Of a stretch of 49,976 nucleotides of DNA, positions 24,496-33,242 are shown one piece after another. This stretch comes from Candidatus Egerieimonas intestinavium. Its GTDB lineage: Bacteria; Bacillota; Clostridia; Lachnospirales; Lachnospiraceae. The stretch covers positions 1 to 49,976 of the forward strand of contig DVHU01000076.1 of assembly GCA_018711815.1 (NCBI GenBank), written 5' to 3'. Position 1 is the first letter of the stretch, and each line of letters begins with the position of its first letter. A program made the translations under genes and the position numbers. Under the pieces are notes generated by a model, which saw only the letters and a list, made by a program, of their open reading frames with translations, did not search any database and was not told the DNA's origin.

Positions 24496-26151
24496 ATGAA
24501 AAGCAGGAGACGGACAGTCACAGGAATCCTGGCGGTGCTGGTGATTCTGCTGGCAGCGGCGGCCATACTGCTGGCGGTGCTGGGAATTCAGAAGAAGAGG
24601 TATGAGAAGCAGCTTTCCCTGGGAGATAAATACCTGGCTGAGCTGGATTATGAGAATGCGGAGATTTGCTTTGAAAAGGCGATTTCTATCCAGGAGAAGA
24701 AGGCGGCTCCGTACCTGAAGCTGGCCGCTGTCTATCTGTATCAGGGCCGTACCCAGGATGCCGAAGATATCCTGAGGGAGGGCTCCGAGAAGGTGACGGA
24801 CGATAAAGGCTTGGAGAGCATTCGGGAGAATCTGGAAATCCTGGAGGATCCGGAAGGGACCTCCGGTAACCGGGATCAGAAAGATCCAAAGCCTGAGGAT
24901 GACAGCGGTGAGGATCAGGAGAAATCCCAGGATCAGGAGACAAAAAAGAGTGACGAATCCCTGGCGGAGGAGGCGGCCACAGACGGCAGCGCCTTTGTCT
25001 GCTATGAGGGAGACTGGTATTACCGGGAGTACAGCGCGGAGGATTTTGAGGACTCGGCTCTCTTTGGCTCTTATTTGGAGGTGGAGGGGCAGCCCAAGGA
25101 TATAGTGCGCCTCAATGCCCAGGGAGAGCGGGAGGTTTTGTTCTCTGACAACGGCGGCGGGGATATCTATATTGTAAAGGATCGGATGATCCTCATGGAT
25201 CAAGGGAATCCCTGGAGCAGTTCCTCCTACATCACAGATTTTCAGGGAAATGTCCAGAGGCAGCTGGAAGACAGCTATCCCGTGGCCGCTGACCGGGAGC
25301 GGGGGTTAGTTTTCTTTATGACGCCGGAGGGAGGCTTTTTCTTCTGGGAGGCGGACTCGGATACGACAAAAACTCTGAAAGAGGCCGGGGGAGGTATCTG
25401 GTACCAGGGCTGCTGGGAGGATACCCTTTACTATACCACCCAGGAGAATGGAAAGAAGGATACGGTGCTCTGGGCGCTGGAGCTGGACAGCCTGGAACCG
25501 CGTCAGGTGTCTGTATTCCCCCAGGATAATGTGGTGGAGGTCACCAGCATTGTGAGCATACAGGTGCTGGATGATCAGATCTTTGTGCTCACCGGCGGCT
25601 ATGCGGGAACGGCCATGATGTTCCAGGGAGGAAAGATTTACCGGTTAGGCCTGGACGGCGGCGATAAGCAGCAGGTGGCCGGAGGCAGCGGCGACTACGG
25701 TACCTGTGGGGAACAGTTCTGCGTGTTTGAGGAGAATGGAGAGTGGGCCCTCTACTATACCCTCAATGAGTCCGGGGAGGCCAGAAAGCTGGCGCCGGAG
25801 GGATCAGAGGAAGCGGTGGAGCTGAAGCCCTGGAAGGTGGGAGAGTATTTCTATGACGACCAGGGGGGAATCAGTATTTACCCGGATGCTTCCGGGGAGA
25901 TTTTGACCCTGCTGTCCGGGGATGAGCTGGCCCAGGAGCTTTACGGAGACCAGCTGAACCAGTACGCGGAAACCTACTGTATGGTGGAGGAGCTGAGCCT
26001 CTGCGGCGACCAGATCCTCTATACTGTGGAGAGCGGAAGCCACGACAGCAGCGGAGATATGGGCTGGCGGTATAACTACCGGCGGGAAGCCAACAGAAAC
26101 TACCGGATGGACATGAAAACCCGGGAGAAGACTCTGCTCTATGAATATTGA
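24496..26151 (+). CDS. Membrane-anchored TPR protein with a propeller-like C-terminal domain
   Basis: A 551-residue protein. One N-terminal helix (about 7-30) anchors it. Two TPR-like helical repeats follow (about 35-110, with DKYLAELDYENAEICFEKAI), then a strongly acidic Glu/Asp/Lys linker (about 115-165). The rest is rich in beta strands, with recurrent Trp/Tyr-Gly patterns resembling a DUF5050-like beta-propeller. The layout suggests an extracytoplasmic binding or assembly platform held at the membrane. I do not recognise a specific function. ATG at 24496 with GAGGAGGGAG is preferred over ATG at 24481. Confidence 0.75.
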   Translation: MKSRRRTVTGILAVLVILLAAAAILLAVLGIQKKRYEKQLSLGDKYLAELDYENAEICFEKAISIQEKKAAPYLKLAAVYLYQGRTQDAEDILREGSEKVTDDKGLESIRENLEILEDPEGTSGNRDQKDPKPEDDSGEDQEKSQDQETKKSDESLAEEAATDGSAFVCYEGDWYYREYSAEDFEDSALFGSYLEVEGQPKDIVRLNAQGEREVLFSDNGGGDIYIVKDRMILMDQGNPWSSSSYITDFQGNVQRQLEDSYPVAADRERGLVFFMTPEGGFFFWEADSDTTKTLKEAGGGIWYQGCWEDTLYYTTQENGKKDTVLWALELDSLEPRQVSVFPQDNVVEVTSIVSIQVLDDQIFVLTGGYAGTAMMFQGGKIYRLGLDGGDKQQVAGGSGDYGTCGEQFCVFEENGEWALYYTLNESGEARKLAPEGSEEAVELKPWKVGEYFYDDQGGISIYPDASGEILTLLSGDELAQELYGDQLNQYAETYCMVEELSLCGDQILYTVESGSHDSSGDMGWRYNYRREANRNYRMDMKTREKTLLYEY

Positions 26152-26182
26152 CCCCCAAGAAGAGACAGACAGGAGTTAGAAA

Positions 26183-27529
26183 ATGAAAAAGAAGTTAGAC
26201 CTGATTCAGGACAGACCGGGCAGCGCCCTTTTGCGGTTTGCCGTGCCTATGATCATCGGAAATATGTTCCAGCAGTTTTACAATATGGCGGACTCGGTGA
26301 TCGTGGGAAAATTTGTGGGGGAGGACGCCCTGGCGGCGGTTGGGGCCTCCTACTCCTTCACCACGGTATTTATCATGATCGCCATCGGCGGCGGTATCGG
26401 AGCCTCAGTGCTCACCAGCCAGTATCTGGGGGCGGGGAAATTCCGGGAGATGAAGACGTCGGTGAACACCTTCCTGATCACCTTCGGGGTGGTGAGCCTG
26501 CTTCTGGCAGGCCTTGGACTCTTGGTCAATCCCTCCATCCTTCGGGCCCTGGATACGCCTGCCAATGTTTTTGCGGACGCGGTGCTGTACCTGCAGATTT
26601 ATTTTCTGGGGCTGCCCTTTATGTTCATGTACAATATTTTGTCGGCGGATTTCAACGCCCTGGGAAAATCCAAGATTCCCCTGGCGCTGCTGATTTTTTC
26701 TTCGCTGCTGAACATTGTGCTGGATCTGGTTATGGTGACCACCTTCCAGATGGGGGTGGCGGGAGTGGCCATCGCCACAGTCATTGCCCAGGGGATATCC
26801 TCGGTGGTATCCTTTGTGGTTCTCATGAGAGTTCTGAAGCCCTATGCGGCGGAGGGAAAGGCCCGGCTGTTTGACCCCGCCATGTTTGTGAAGGGAACAA
26901 AGATCGCCATTCCCTCCATCATTCAGCAGTCTATCGTCAGCATCGGCATGCTGCTGACCCAGTCTGCGGTAAATCAGTTCGGTTCCTCCGCCCTGGCAGG
27001 CTACTCGGCGGGGACACGGCTGGAATCCCTGTGCATCGTTCCCATGATCGCCACGGGAAATGCCATGTCCACCTTCACCGCTCAGAACCTGGGAGCCAAA
27101 AAGGAGGAGCGGGTGCGGGAGGGATATCGGGCAGCTTACCTGATCGTCATCGCCTTCGGCCTGCTGCTGATCGTGATTTCTCAGCTCTGCTACAGCCCTA
27201 TTCTGTCCCTGTTTGCGGATCAGGGAGAATCGCCGGTGGCCTTTCAGACGGGAACCGCCTACTTCCGGTTCTGCGGCTGGTTTTTCGCCTTCCTGGGCTT
27301 TAAGGCCATCACCGACGGAATTCTTCGGGGAGCCGGGGATACGAAGGTCTATATGGCCGCCAACCTGATCAATCTGGCAATCCGTGTGTCGGTGGCCCGG
27401 TTGGCCTCCCCGGTGTTCGGTATCCAGGTGATCTGGTATGCGGTGCCCCTGGGCTGGTTTGTCAATTACATGATTTCTTATCTCTGGTATCGGACGGGAA
27501 ACTGGAAGCGTCAGAGAATTGTGAGGTAG
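26183..27529 (+). CDS. MATE-family efflux transporter
   Basis: A 448-residue membrane protein with twelve hydrophobic helices in two halves. Each half starts with the family's pattern: LRFAVPMIIGNMFQQFYNM near 15-35, and IAIPSIIQQSIVSIG near 240. These pumps export drugs or cationic metabolites, driven by sodium or protons. An AGGAG site precedes the ATG. The alpha/beta hydrolase follows only 3 bases after its stop, indicating co-transcription. The cargo is unknown. Confidence 0.92.
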   Translation: MKKKLDLIQDRPGSALLRFAVPMIIGNMFQQFYNMADSVIVGKFVGEDALAAVGASYSFTTVFIMIAIGGGIGASVLTSQYLGAGKFREMKTSVNTFLITFGVVSLLLAGLGLLVNPSILRALDTPANVFADAVLYLQIYFLGLPFMFMYNILSADFNALGKSKIPLALLIFSSLLNIVLDLVMVTTFQMGVAGVAIATVIAQGISSVVSFVVLMRVLKPYAAEGKARLFDPAMFVKGTKIAIPSIIQQSIVSIGMLLTQSAVNQFGSSALAGYSAGTRLESLCIVPMIATGNAMSTFTAQNLGAKKEERVREGYRAAYLIVIAFGLLLIVISQLCYSPILSLFADQGESPVAFQTGTAYFRFCGWFFAFLGFKAITDGILRGAGDTKVYMAANLINLAIRVSVARLASPVFGIQVIWYAVPLGWFVNYMISYLWYRTGNWKRQRIVR

Positions 27530-27532
27530 AGG

Positions 27533-28246
27533 ATGGATATACAGCTGCATTATGAGGAATACGGCCAGGGGGAGGTTCTGCTGCTGCTCCACGGCAACGG
27601 GGAGAGCGGGGAGTACTTCCGAAATCAGATCCCGTATTTCAGCAAAAAATACCGGGTGATCGCGGTGGATACCCGGGGACACGGCAAGTCCCCCAGGGGA
27701 GCAGAGCCCTTTACCATCCGGCAGTTTGCCGATGACCTGAAAGGGTTCATGGATGAGAAGAAAATTGCCAGGGCTCACCTGCTGGGGTTCTCCGACGGGG
27801 GAAATATCGCCATGGTTTTTGCCCTGAAGTACCCTTCACGGGTGAATCGGCTGATCTTAAACGGCGCCAACCTGGACGGGGGAGGGGTAAAGCCCTCTGT
27901 GCAGATTCCTATCATCATAGGCTATGGTATGGCCTCCCTCTGCGCCAAGGTCAGCCAAAAGGCCCGGGCTAACGCGGAGATGCTGAGGCTGATGGTGAAG
28001 GATCCCAATTTGAAAAAGGAGGAGCTGGCCAAGATAAAAAGTAAGACCCTGGTTATCGCGGGGACTAAGGATATGATTAAAGAGAAGCACACCCGGCTGA
28101 TCGCCGGGAATATCCCTGATTGCAGGCTGGTGTTCCTTCCCGGCGATCACTTTATCGCCGGGAAAAATCCTCAGGCCTTCAATCAGACGGTGGGCCAGTT
28201 CCTGGGTATGGAGAAGGCCGCCGCTATTCGTCCCAACCGTCGGTAA
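27533..28246 (+). CDS. Alpha/beta hydrolase
   Basis: A 237-residue hydrolase: oxyanion region LLLLHGNGESG (near 16-26), conserved DTRGHGKS (near 46-53), nucleophile elbow GFSDGGN (Ser near residue 87), acid in AGTKDMIKE (near 177) and His in LPGDHF (near 204). The full triad is present, so it should be an active esterase or hydrolase. It starts 3 bases after the MATE gene. Its last 23 bases overlap the 3' end of the HicB-like gene on the other strand. Confidence 0.88.
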   Translation: MDIQLHYEEYGQGEVLLLLHGNGESGEYFRNQIPYFSKKYRVIAVDTRGHGKSPRGAEPFTIRQFADDLKGFMDEKKIARAHLLGFSDGGNIAMVFALKYPSRVNRLILNGANLDGGGVKPSVQIPIIIGYGMASLCAKVSQKARANAEMLRLMVKDPNLKKEELAKIKSKTLVIAGTKDMIKEKHTRLIAGNIPDCRLVFLPGDHFIAGKNPQAFNQTVGQFLGMEKAAAIRPNRR

Positions 28247-28502
28247 AGCGCACATTGACGGCGATATTTCGCACAATATCCCCCTCCAGGAGCTCCATAT
28301 CCGACTCTTCGGAAATATGGGGCAGCTGCCCGTTCTCCTCGGTGAGCTCCGCGTAGAGCCAGTCGTAGAGGGCCTCGCTGGCAAGATCCAGAGCGTCGTT
28401 TAAAGTATCTCCCTGGGAGGAGCAGCCCTCCAAGTCGGGGAAAAAGGCCTGGAATTTTCCAGCGTCATTTTTTCGGATGATAGCGGGATATACAAATTTC
28501 AT
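28224..28502 (-). CDS. HicB-like (type II antitoxin-fold) protein without a visible HicA partner
   Basis: A 92-residue protein with the HicB opening: MKFVYPAIIRKNDAGKFQAF, then FPDLEGCSSQGDTLNDALDLASEALYDWL, a partially degraded RNase-H-like fold. HicB proteins normally neutralise the small mRNA-cleaving toxin HicA. No HicA-like gene (about 60-80 residues with a GSHH motif) is next to it in either direction. The C-terminus lacks an obvious DNA-binding helix-turn-helix or ribbon. An AAGGAG site precedes the ATG. It may be an orphan antitoxin or have acquired another role. Confidence 0.8.
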   Translation of the reverse strand: MKFVYPAIIRKNDAGKFQAFFPDLEGCSSQGDTLNDALDLASEALYDWLYAELTEENGQLPHISEESDMELLEGDIVRNIAVNVRFTDGWDE

Positions 28503-28652
28503 AATACAGATCTCCTTTGATGTTGAAAATAGATGCGGGAAGCCCCGACGTCTCTATTATAGAAAAAGTTCTCAGAGAAAACAATCATTTTCTTGGGAGA
28601 TTTGGCAAAGAAGCGCAGAGCACATAGGCAGAAGCAGAAGGGAGGAAGCGGT

Positions 28653-28760
28653 ATGAGATACCGAAAGCTTGGAAACACTGGGCTGCAGGTCAGCGAGATC
28701 GGCCTGGGAGGAGAGTGGCTGGAGCGGATGCAGAAGGCCCAGGAGCTGCTGGGGCTATAA
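28653..28760 (+). pseudogene. Remnant of an aldo/keto reductase gene
   Basis: A 35-codon open frame starting with MRYRKLGNTGLQVSEIGLGG, the unmistakable N-terminus of an aldo/keto reductase, after a GGGAGG ribosome site. It then runs into a short Gln/Leu tail and stops. Full enzymes have about 300 residues, so more than 250 codons are missing and this must be a decayed or deletion-scarred gene. The remaining peptide is too short to fold as a barrel. Confidence 0.8.
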
Positions 28761-28773
28761 GATGTACTATGAT

Positions 28774-28815
28774 GCAAGAAGCTCACGTTCCATTTGAAGA
28801 GCGTGAGCTTCTTGC
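28774..28815. terminator. 14-bp perfect inverted repeat downstream of the P-type ATPase gene
   Basis: GCAAGAAGCTCACG (28774-28787) and its exact complement (28802-28815) with a 14-base loop. It lies about 45 bases beyond the ATPase stop on the minus strand. No long T run follows in either direction, so it may stabilise the transcript 3' end or act as a weak bidirectional terminator. Confidence 0.55.
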
Positions 28816-28858
28816 TGCTTTCCTGTAAAAATCACACAAATCCTGGTTGCCATCAGGC

Positions 28859-31276
28859 TTATTCTTCCCGGGCGGCTCTGCGCTTGGAGGCCCGCTGCTG
28901 GAAGAAACGGACCAGAGCTCCGGTGTAGCGGAGGATCGGCTCCGTGGCGATGGCAAAGAGGGTCAGCAGCATACCGCACTGGAGTGAGATGCCGTTGATG
29001 GCAAACAGATCCCGGATGAAGAAGATGCAGACCAGAAGTCCCGCCAACATGCCAAACCAGATAGTCCAGCGTAGCTTGTTCATGGGTTGACTGATCTTGA
29101 AGAGAATCATCAGTCCCACAGTGGCCATCAAAAGAGTGGCGGCGGTGGAGATATCTGTGGAAGAAACATGAAACACTTGGCCAAAGATCACCAGGGCGCC
29201 CACCACGAAGAAGTCCGTCAGGGCCGCTGGCAGCGCCGTCAGCAGCACGTTGGTCAGAAAATGTCCCTGAATGATGTTCTTGTTGGGCTCCAGCGCCAGG
29301 AAAAAGGCGGGAACACCGATGGTGAACATGCTGATCAGAGAGATCTGGGAGGGCTGCAGGGGATAAGTAATCAGCAGTCCCATGGAGAAGATAGCCATCA
29401 GGAAGGAGAAGATGTTCTTCACCAGGAACAGGCTGGCAGACCGCTGAATATTGTTGACTACCCGGCGTCCTTCCAGTACCACGGAGGGCATACAGGCAAA
29501 GTTGGACTCCAGCAGCACCAGCTGGGAGGCCTGGCAGGCAGCGTCGCTGCCGGAGGCCATGGCCACAGAACAGTCCGCGTCCTTTAGTGCCAGCACATCA
29601 TTGACACCGTCTCCGGTCATGGCTACGGTTTTGCCGGCGGCCTTCAGGGCCTGGACAAACTGACGCTTCTGGGCGGGGGTAACCCGGCCGAAGACGGTAT
29701 ATTTGGTGACAGCCTCTTCGACGAGCTCCGGGGTGGTCAGAGTGGAGGCGTCCACATAATTCTCGCCTCCGGGGATTCCCGCTTCCAGGGCCACCTTGGA
29801 GACGGTCACCGGGTTGTCGCCGGAGATAACCTTGATGGCAACCCCCTGCTCCGTAAAGTAGGAGAAGGTCTCCCGGGCTTCCTTTCGGATGGGGTTAGAC
29901 AAAAGCACCAGTCCCAGAGCGGTCAGGGGTCCGGTTAAGGCCTTGCCGTCGGGGACGCCCGCGTAAATGCCGAATACCAGCACCCGGTAGCCCTCGCCGC
30001 CGAAGGATTCGATGATTTCCTGGTATTTCGCGTAATCTTCCCGGAGCACAAATTCCGGCGCGCCCAGCACGTAGGCGGTGCCGCCGAAGGTGGCGCTGGA
30101 ATATTTGAATGCCGAGGAAAATGAGGTGGTGGCTTCCGCCAGGGCCCCTGTATTCTCCTGGAAATGGTTTTGCATAGCTTCCATGGTGATGTTATCCCGG
30201 CTCATGGCGTGGGCGAAATCGCCCAGCAGCAGATCCAGGGGAGCCATGGAAGCGGCGTCGTAGCCGTCCAGGGCCACGGAGCGGTTGACCTCCATAGTAT
30301 TTTCCGTGATGGTTCCGGTCTTGTCCACACAGAGCACATTTACCCGGGCCAGGGTCTCGATACATTTCATATCGTGAACCAGAACCTTCTTCTGGGCCAG
30401 GCGAATGACGCTCACCGCCAGGGCCACGCTGGCCAGCAGGTAGAGCCCCTCGGGGATCATGCCGATGACTGCGGCCACCATGGAGGTGACGGCCTCCCGC
30501 AGGGAGTCGGAGCCCAGGAAAAACTGCTGACCGAAGAGCACCAGTCCGATGGGAATAATCAGCAGGCCCACCGTTTGCACCAGACGGTCCAGGGAGCGGA
30601 TCATCTCCGACTGTTCGCCCTCCTTGGAGGCTTTAGCCTCCAGGGTCAGCTTGGAAATGTAAGAATCAGCCCCCACCTTATCCAGCCGGGCCGCGCATTT
30701 TCCTGAGACAATGAAGCTGCCGGAGAGCAGGGGATCGCCGATGCGCTTGGTAATCTCGTCGGACTCTCCGGTGATCAGGGATTCGTTCACCTGCACCTCC
30801 CCCTGAACCACGAAGGCGTCGGCGCAGATCTGATTTCCTGCGGAGAAAATAACAATATCATCCACCACCAGCTGGTCGGCGTTGACCGTGGAAACCTTGC
30901 CCTCCCGGACCACCCGGGCCTTAGGGGCGTTCAGCACGCTTAATTTGTCCAGGGTTTTCTTGGAGCGGATCTCCTGTACGATACCGATCAGCGTGTTGGC
31001 GATGATTACCGGGAGAAAAGTCAGATCCCGGAAGGAGCCCACAAAGATCAGCAGGATTGCGATCACGAGAAAGATCAGGTTAAAGTATGTAAACAGGTTG
31101 CTGGTGATAATTTCCTTTGTGCTTTTGGAAGGGGATTCCACGGGCAGGTTGGCCCATCCCTTCGCCTGGCGTTCCGCAGCCTGAGCCGCAGTCAGTCCCA
31201 TCCGGGGAGCGGGGCTGAGCCGGATAATATGGGGATCCCGTTCTACAGCGTCTTGCTGCTTGGGTTTTTTCGACAT
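28859..31276 (-). CDS. P-type cation-transporting ATPase (CtpE/P2-like)
   Basis: An 805-residue ion pump. An actuator domain carries TGES (about 169-172). The intramembrane motif PEGL (about 275) stands where many P2 ATPases have PEG(L/I). The phosphorylation site is DKTGT (Asp318), with a nucleotide domain and the hinge GDGVNDVLALKDAD downstream, and six helices at the C-terminus. PEGL, together with the short N-terminus without metal-binding Cys motifs, points to a calcium- or cation-type pump similar to CtpE rather than a heavy-metal exporter. The exact ion is not certain. ATG at 31276 with AAGGAG is chosen; the in-frame ATG 18 bases upstream lacks a site. Confidence 0.88.
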   Translation of the reverse strand: MSKKPKQQDAVERDPHIIRLSPAPRMGLTAAQAAERQAKGWANLPVESPSKSTKEIITSNLFTYFNLIFLVIAILLIFVGSFRDLTFLPVIIANTLIGIVQEIRSKKTLDKLSVLNAPKARVVREGKVSTVNADQLVVDDIVIFSAGNQICADAFVVQGEVQVNESLITGESDEITKRIGDPLLSGSFIVSGKCAARLDKVGADSYISKLTLEAKASKEGEQSEMIRSLDRLVQTVGLLIIPIGLVLFGQQFFLGSDSLREAVTSMVAAVIGMIPEGLYLLASVALAVSVIRLAQKKVLVHDMKCIETLARVNVLCVDKTGTITENTMEVNRSVALDGYDAASMAPLDLLLGDFAHAMSRDNITMEAMQNHFQENTGALAEATTSFSSAFKYSSATFGGTAYVLGAPEFVLREDYAKYQEIIESFGGEGYRVLVFGIYAGVPDGKALTGPLTALGLVLLSNPIRKEARETFSYFTEQGVAIKVISGDNPVTVSKVALEAGIPGGENYVDASTLTTPELVEEAVTKYTVFGRVTPAQKRQFVQALKAAGKTVAMTGDGVNDVLALKDADCSVAMASGSDAACQASQLVLLESNFACMPSVVLEGRRVVNNIQRSASLFLVKNIFSFLMAIFSMGLLITYPLQPSQISLISMFTIGVPAFFLALEPNKNIIQGHFLTNVLLTALPAALTDFFVVGALVIFGQVFHVSSTDISTAATLLMATVGLMILFKISQPMNKLRWTIWFGMLAGLLVCIFFIRDLFAINGISLQCGMLLTLFAIATEPILRYTGALVRFFQQRASKRRAAREE

Positions 31277-31363
31277 GATGTGTCTCCTTTCCACGAATTA
31301 CAGAACTATCATAGCACAGAAAAAAGAAGAAATTATGAAAATTTTTTAAAATTTCCCATAAGC

Positions 31364-33103
31364 TCAAGTTAACTCTGTGAGGTCGGAGATATCCGGCTCA
31401 ATGACCATGGAATAGTTGGTGTGGTAGATGACAAATCCCGGCTTCCCGCCGTTCACTTTTTTCACGTGTTTCTTCTGGATATAATCCACCTCCACCTTGG
31501 GGGCTGTCCTGCCGCTGGAGTAGTAAGCGGCCAGCCGGGCGGCGTCCTCAAAGGTGGCGTCCGGGAGCTCCTGGTTTTCCGATTTTACGATCACATGGCT
31601 GCCGGGGCGTCCCTTGGCGTGGAACCACCAGTCATTTCCCGTGGCCGTGCGGAAGGTGAGCTCTTCATTCTGGTAATTATTTTTCCCCACATAAATGTGA
31701 TAGCCGTCCCGGGAAAGATAGTGCAGGGGCTGGGAGAGGGGCTTGCCCTTTTTGTTCTGGGGTCCTTTTCTGCGCACATAGCCGTAGGCGGTGAGCTCCT
31801 CCTTGATCTGGGCCAGATCCCCCTCGCTTCTGGCGATATCCAGGGCGGTCTGGATGGTTTCCAGATGCTCGATCTCCGCCTTGGTCTCCGCCAGCAGAGT
31901 CTCCAGAGCCTCCGCGGTCCGCTTCAGCTTCTGGTAGCGGTCAAAATATTTTTTTGCGTTCTCCTGGGGGGAGAGCTCCGGCGCCAGGGGAATGGTAACC
32001 TCCTGGTTGGTGTAATAATTAAGGGCGGTCAGGGATTTGCTTCCCTCCGGAGCGCTGTAGCCGTAGGTGTTCAGCAGCTCCCCGTAAATTCTGTATTTCT
32101 CCCGCTTTTCCGTGTCCTTGGCCTGCTTTAGCTGCAGCTGATACTTCTTCTGGTTCCGCTCCAGGGCGGTCTGGACAATCCGGCGCAGGTCCGAAGACTT
32201 CTGGTGAATCCGGGTGAGGGCGTTCTTGGCCGCGTAGTAATTCTCCAGCACCTGAGAGATGGAGGGGAAGGATTCCCGGGACAGCTCCGGGGACTGGGAG
32301 AGGGGAAGGGCGGAAAATTCCACGGGTTCCCGGCCGCGGCTTAAAATTTCCGGGGAAAAGGCCCCGGCCCGGATCTGTTCTGTCAGAGCCAAAAGCGCCT
32401 CATAGAGTCGGGAGAGCTCCTGGGGGGAGAGCTCCCGGGCGCAGGCGTCCTCCTTCAGGTCAGCCCGCAGACAGAGTTCCCTTCCCATCAGCGGGCTAAA
32501 ACCCGTCAGGGAGGTGTAGACGGCCTTTCCCAGGGGAAGGGCCTGGGCGCTGAGCTTTGCGCAGAAATCCTCCCGGGACACGGACAGGGGATCCAGCTTC
32601 TCCTGAGTGGAGGGGATGAACCAGGGGCGTCCGGGCAGCACCTCCCGGACGGAGCTCATGGACAGGGGCACATGCTTGATGCTGTCGATGATCCGGTCCT
32701 GATCGTCACAGAAAATAATATTGCTGTGCTTGCCCATGATTTCCACCTGAAGCTTCTTCCGGCACAGGTCGCCCAGCTCGTTTAAATGCTCCAGGGAGAT
32801 GGTGATAACCCGCTCCAGGCCCGGCTGAGTCACTGAGAGAATCCGGGCGCTGCCGATGTGCTTGCGCAGCAGCATACAGAAATTGGGCGCCACCATAGGG
32901 CTTGGTTTGTTGTTTTCCGTCAGGTAAGCCAGGGGAAGAGAGGCGTCCGCGGACAGAAAGAGGCGGCAGGTGTTCTTCTGATTCTTGATGGTGATCAGAA
33001 GCTCGTCCGCCTCCGGCTGCGCGATTTTGCTGATTCTTCCGCCGGACAATGTATCGTTCAGTTCCCGCGTCAGGGCGGCAACAGTAATTCCGTCAAAAGC
33101 CAT
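31364..33103 (-). CDS. rqcH: Ribosome quality control factor RqcH (NFACT/FbpA family)
   Basis: A 579-residue NFACT protein: N-terminal nucleic-acid-binding domain beginning MAFDGITVAALTRELN, a middle HhH and long coiled-coil region (about 270-430), and the NFACT-R domain with GNDWWFHAKGRPGSHVIV near residue 500. RqcH binds stalled 50S-peptidyl-tRNA complexes and recruits tRNA-Ala to add C-terminal alanine tails. It was formerly annotated as fibronectin-binding protein. ATG at 33103 follows AAAGGAGG. It is divergent from yicC, with which it shares an upstream region of about 140 bases. Confidence 0.92.
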   Translation of the reverse strand: MAFDGITVAALTRELNDTLSGGRISKIAQPEADELLITIKNQKNTCRLFLSADASLPLAYLTENNKPSPMVAPNFCMLLRKHIGSARILSVTQPGLERVITISLEHLNELGDLCRKKLQVEIMGKHSNIIFCDDQDRIIDSIKHVPLSMSSVREVLPGRPWFIPSTQEKLDPLSVSREDFCAKLSAQALPLGKAVYTSLTGFSPLMGRELCLRADLKEDACARELSPQELSRLYEALLALTEQIRAGAFSPEILSRGREPVEFSALPLSQSPELSRESFPSISQVLENYYAAKNALTRIHQKSSDLRRIVQTALERNQKKYQLQLKQAKDTEKREKYRIYGELLNTYGYSAPEGSKSLTALNYYTNQEVTIPLAPELSPQENAKKYFDRYQKLKRTAEALETLLAETKAEIEHLETIQTALDIARSEGDLAQIKEELTAYGYVRRKGPQNKKGKPLSQPLHYLSRDGYHIYVGKNNYQNEELTFRTATGNDWWFHAKGRPGSHVIVKSENQELPDATFEDAARLAAYYSSGRTAPKVEVDYIQKKHVKKVNGGKPGFVIYHTNYSMVIEPDISDLTELT

Positions 33104-33161
33104 GAAAATCCTCCTTTGATAAACAGACATTTCCTCATAAATATAGCAGAAAAAAAAGCAT

Positions 33162-33190
33162 TTGACTAGGGTTTTGTAATGACTTATAAT
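33162..33190 (+). promoter_or_regulatory. Sigma-A promoter of the yicC-cinA operon
   Basis: TTGACT (33162-33167) and perfect TATAAT (33185-33190) with a 17-base spacer, about 50 bases before the yicC start. Confidence 0.85.
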
Positions 33191-33242
33191 GAATCTGTAT
33201 GCACAGGCATAAATTTAAGTTACAGAGTAAAGGCGAGTGAAT

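Noticed and set aside
26405-27778. 457-codon minus-strand frame across the MATE gene
   Set aside because: Rich in His/Gln/Gly and without any membrane or domain signal, it is a shadow of the MATE coding strand.
28499-28786. 95-codon minus-strand frame that might have been the HicA toxin
   Set aside because: No HicA fold or GSHH motif; it is antisense to the aldo/keto reductase remnant and has no ribosome site.
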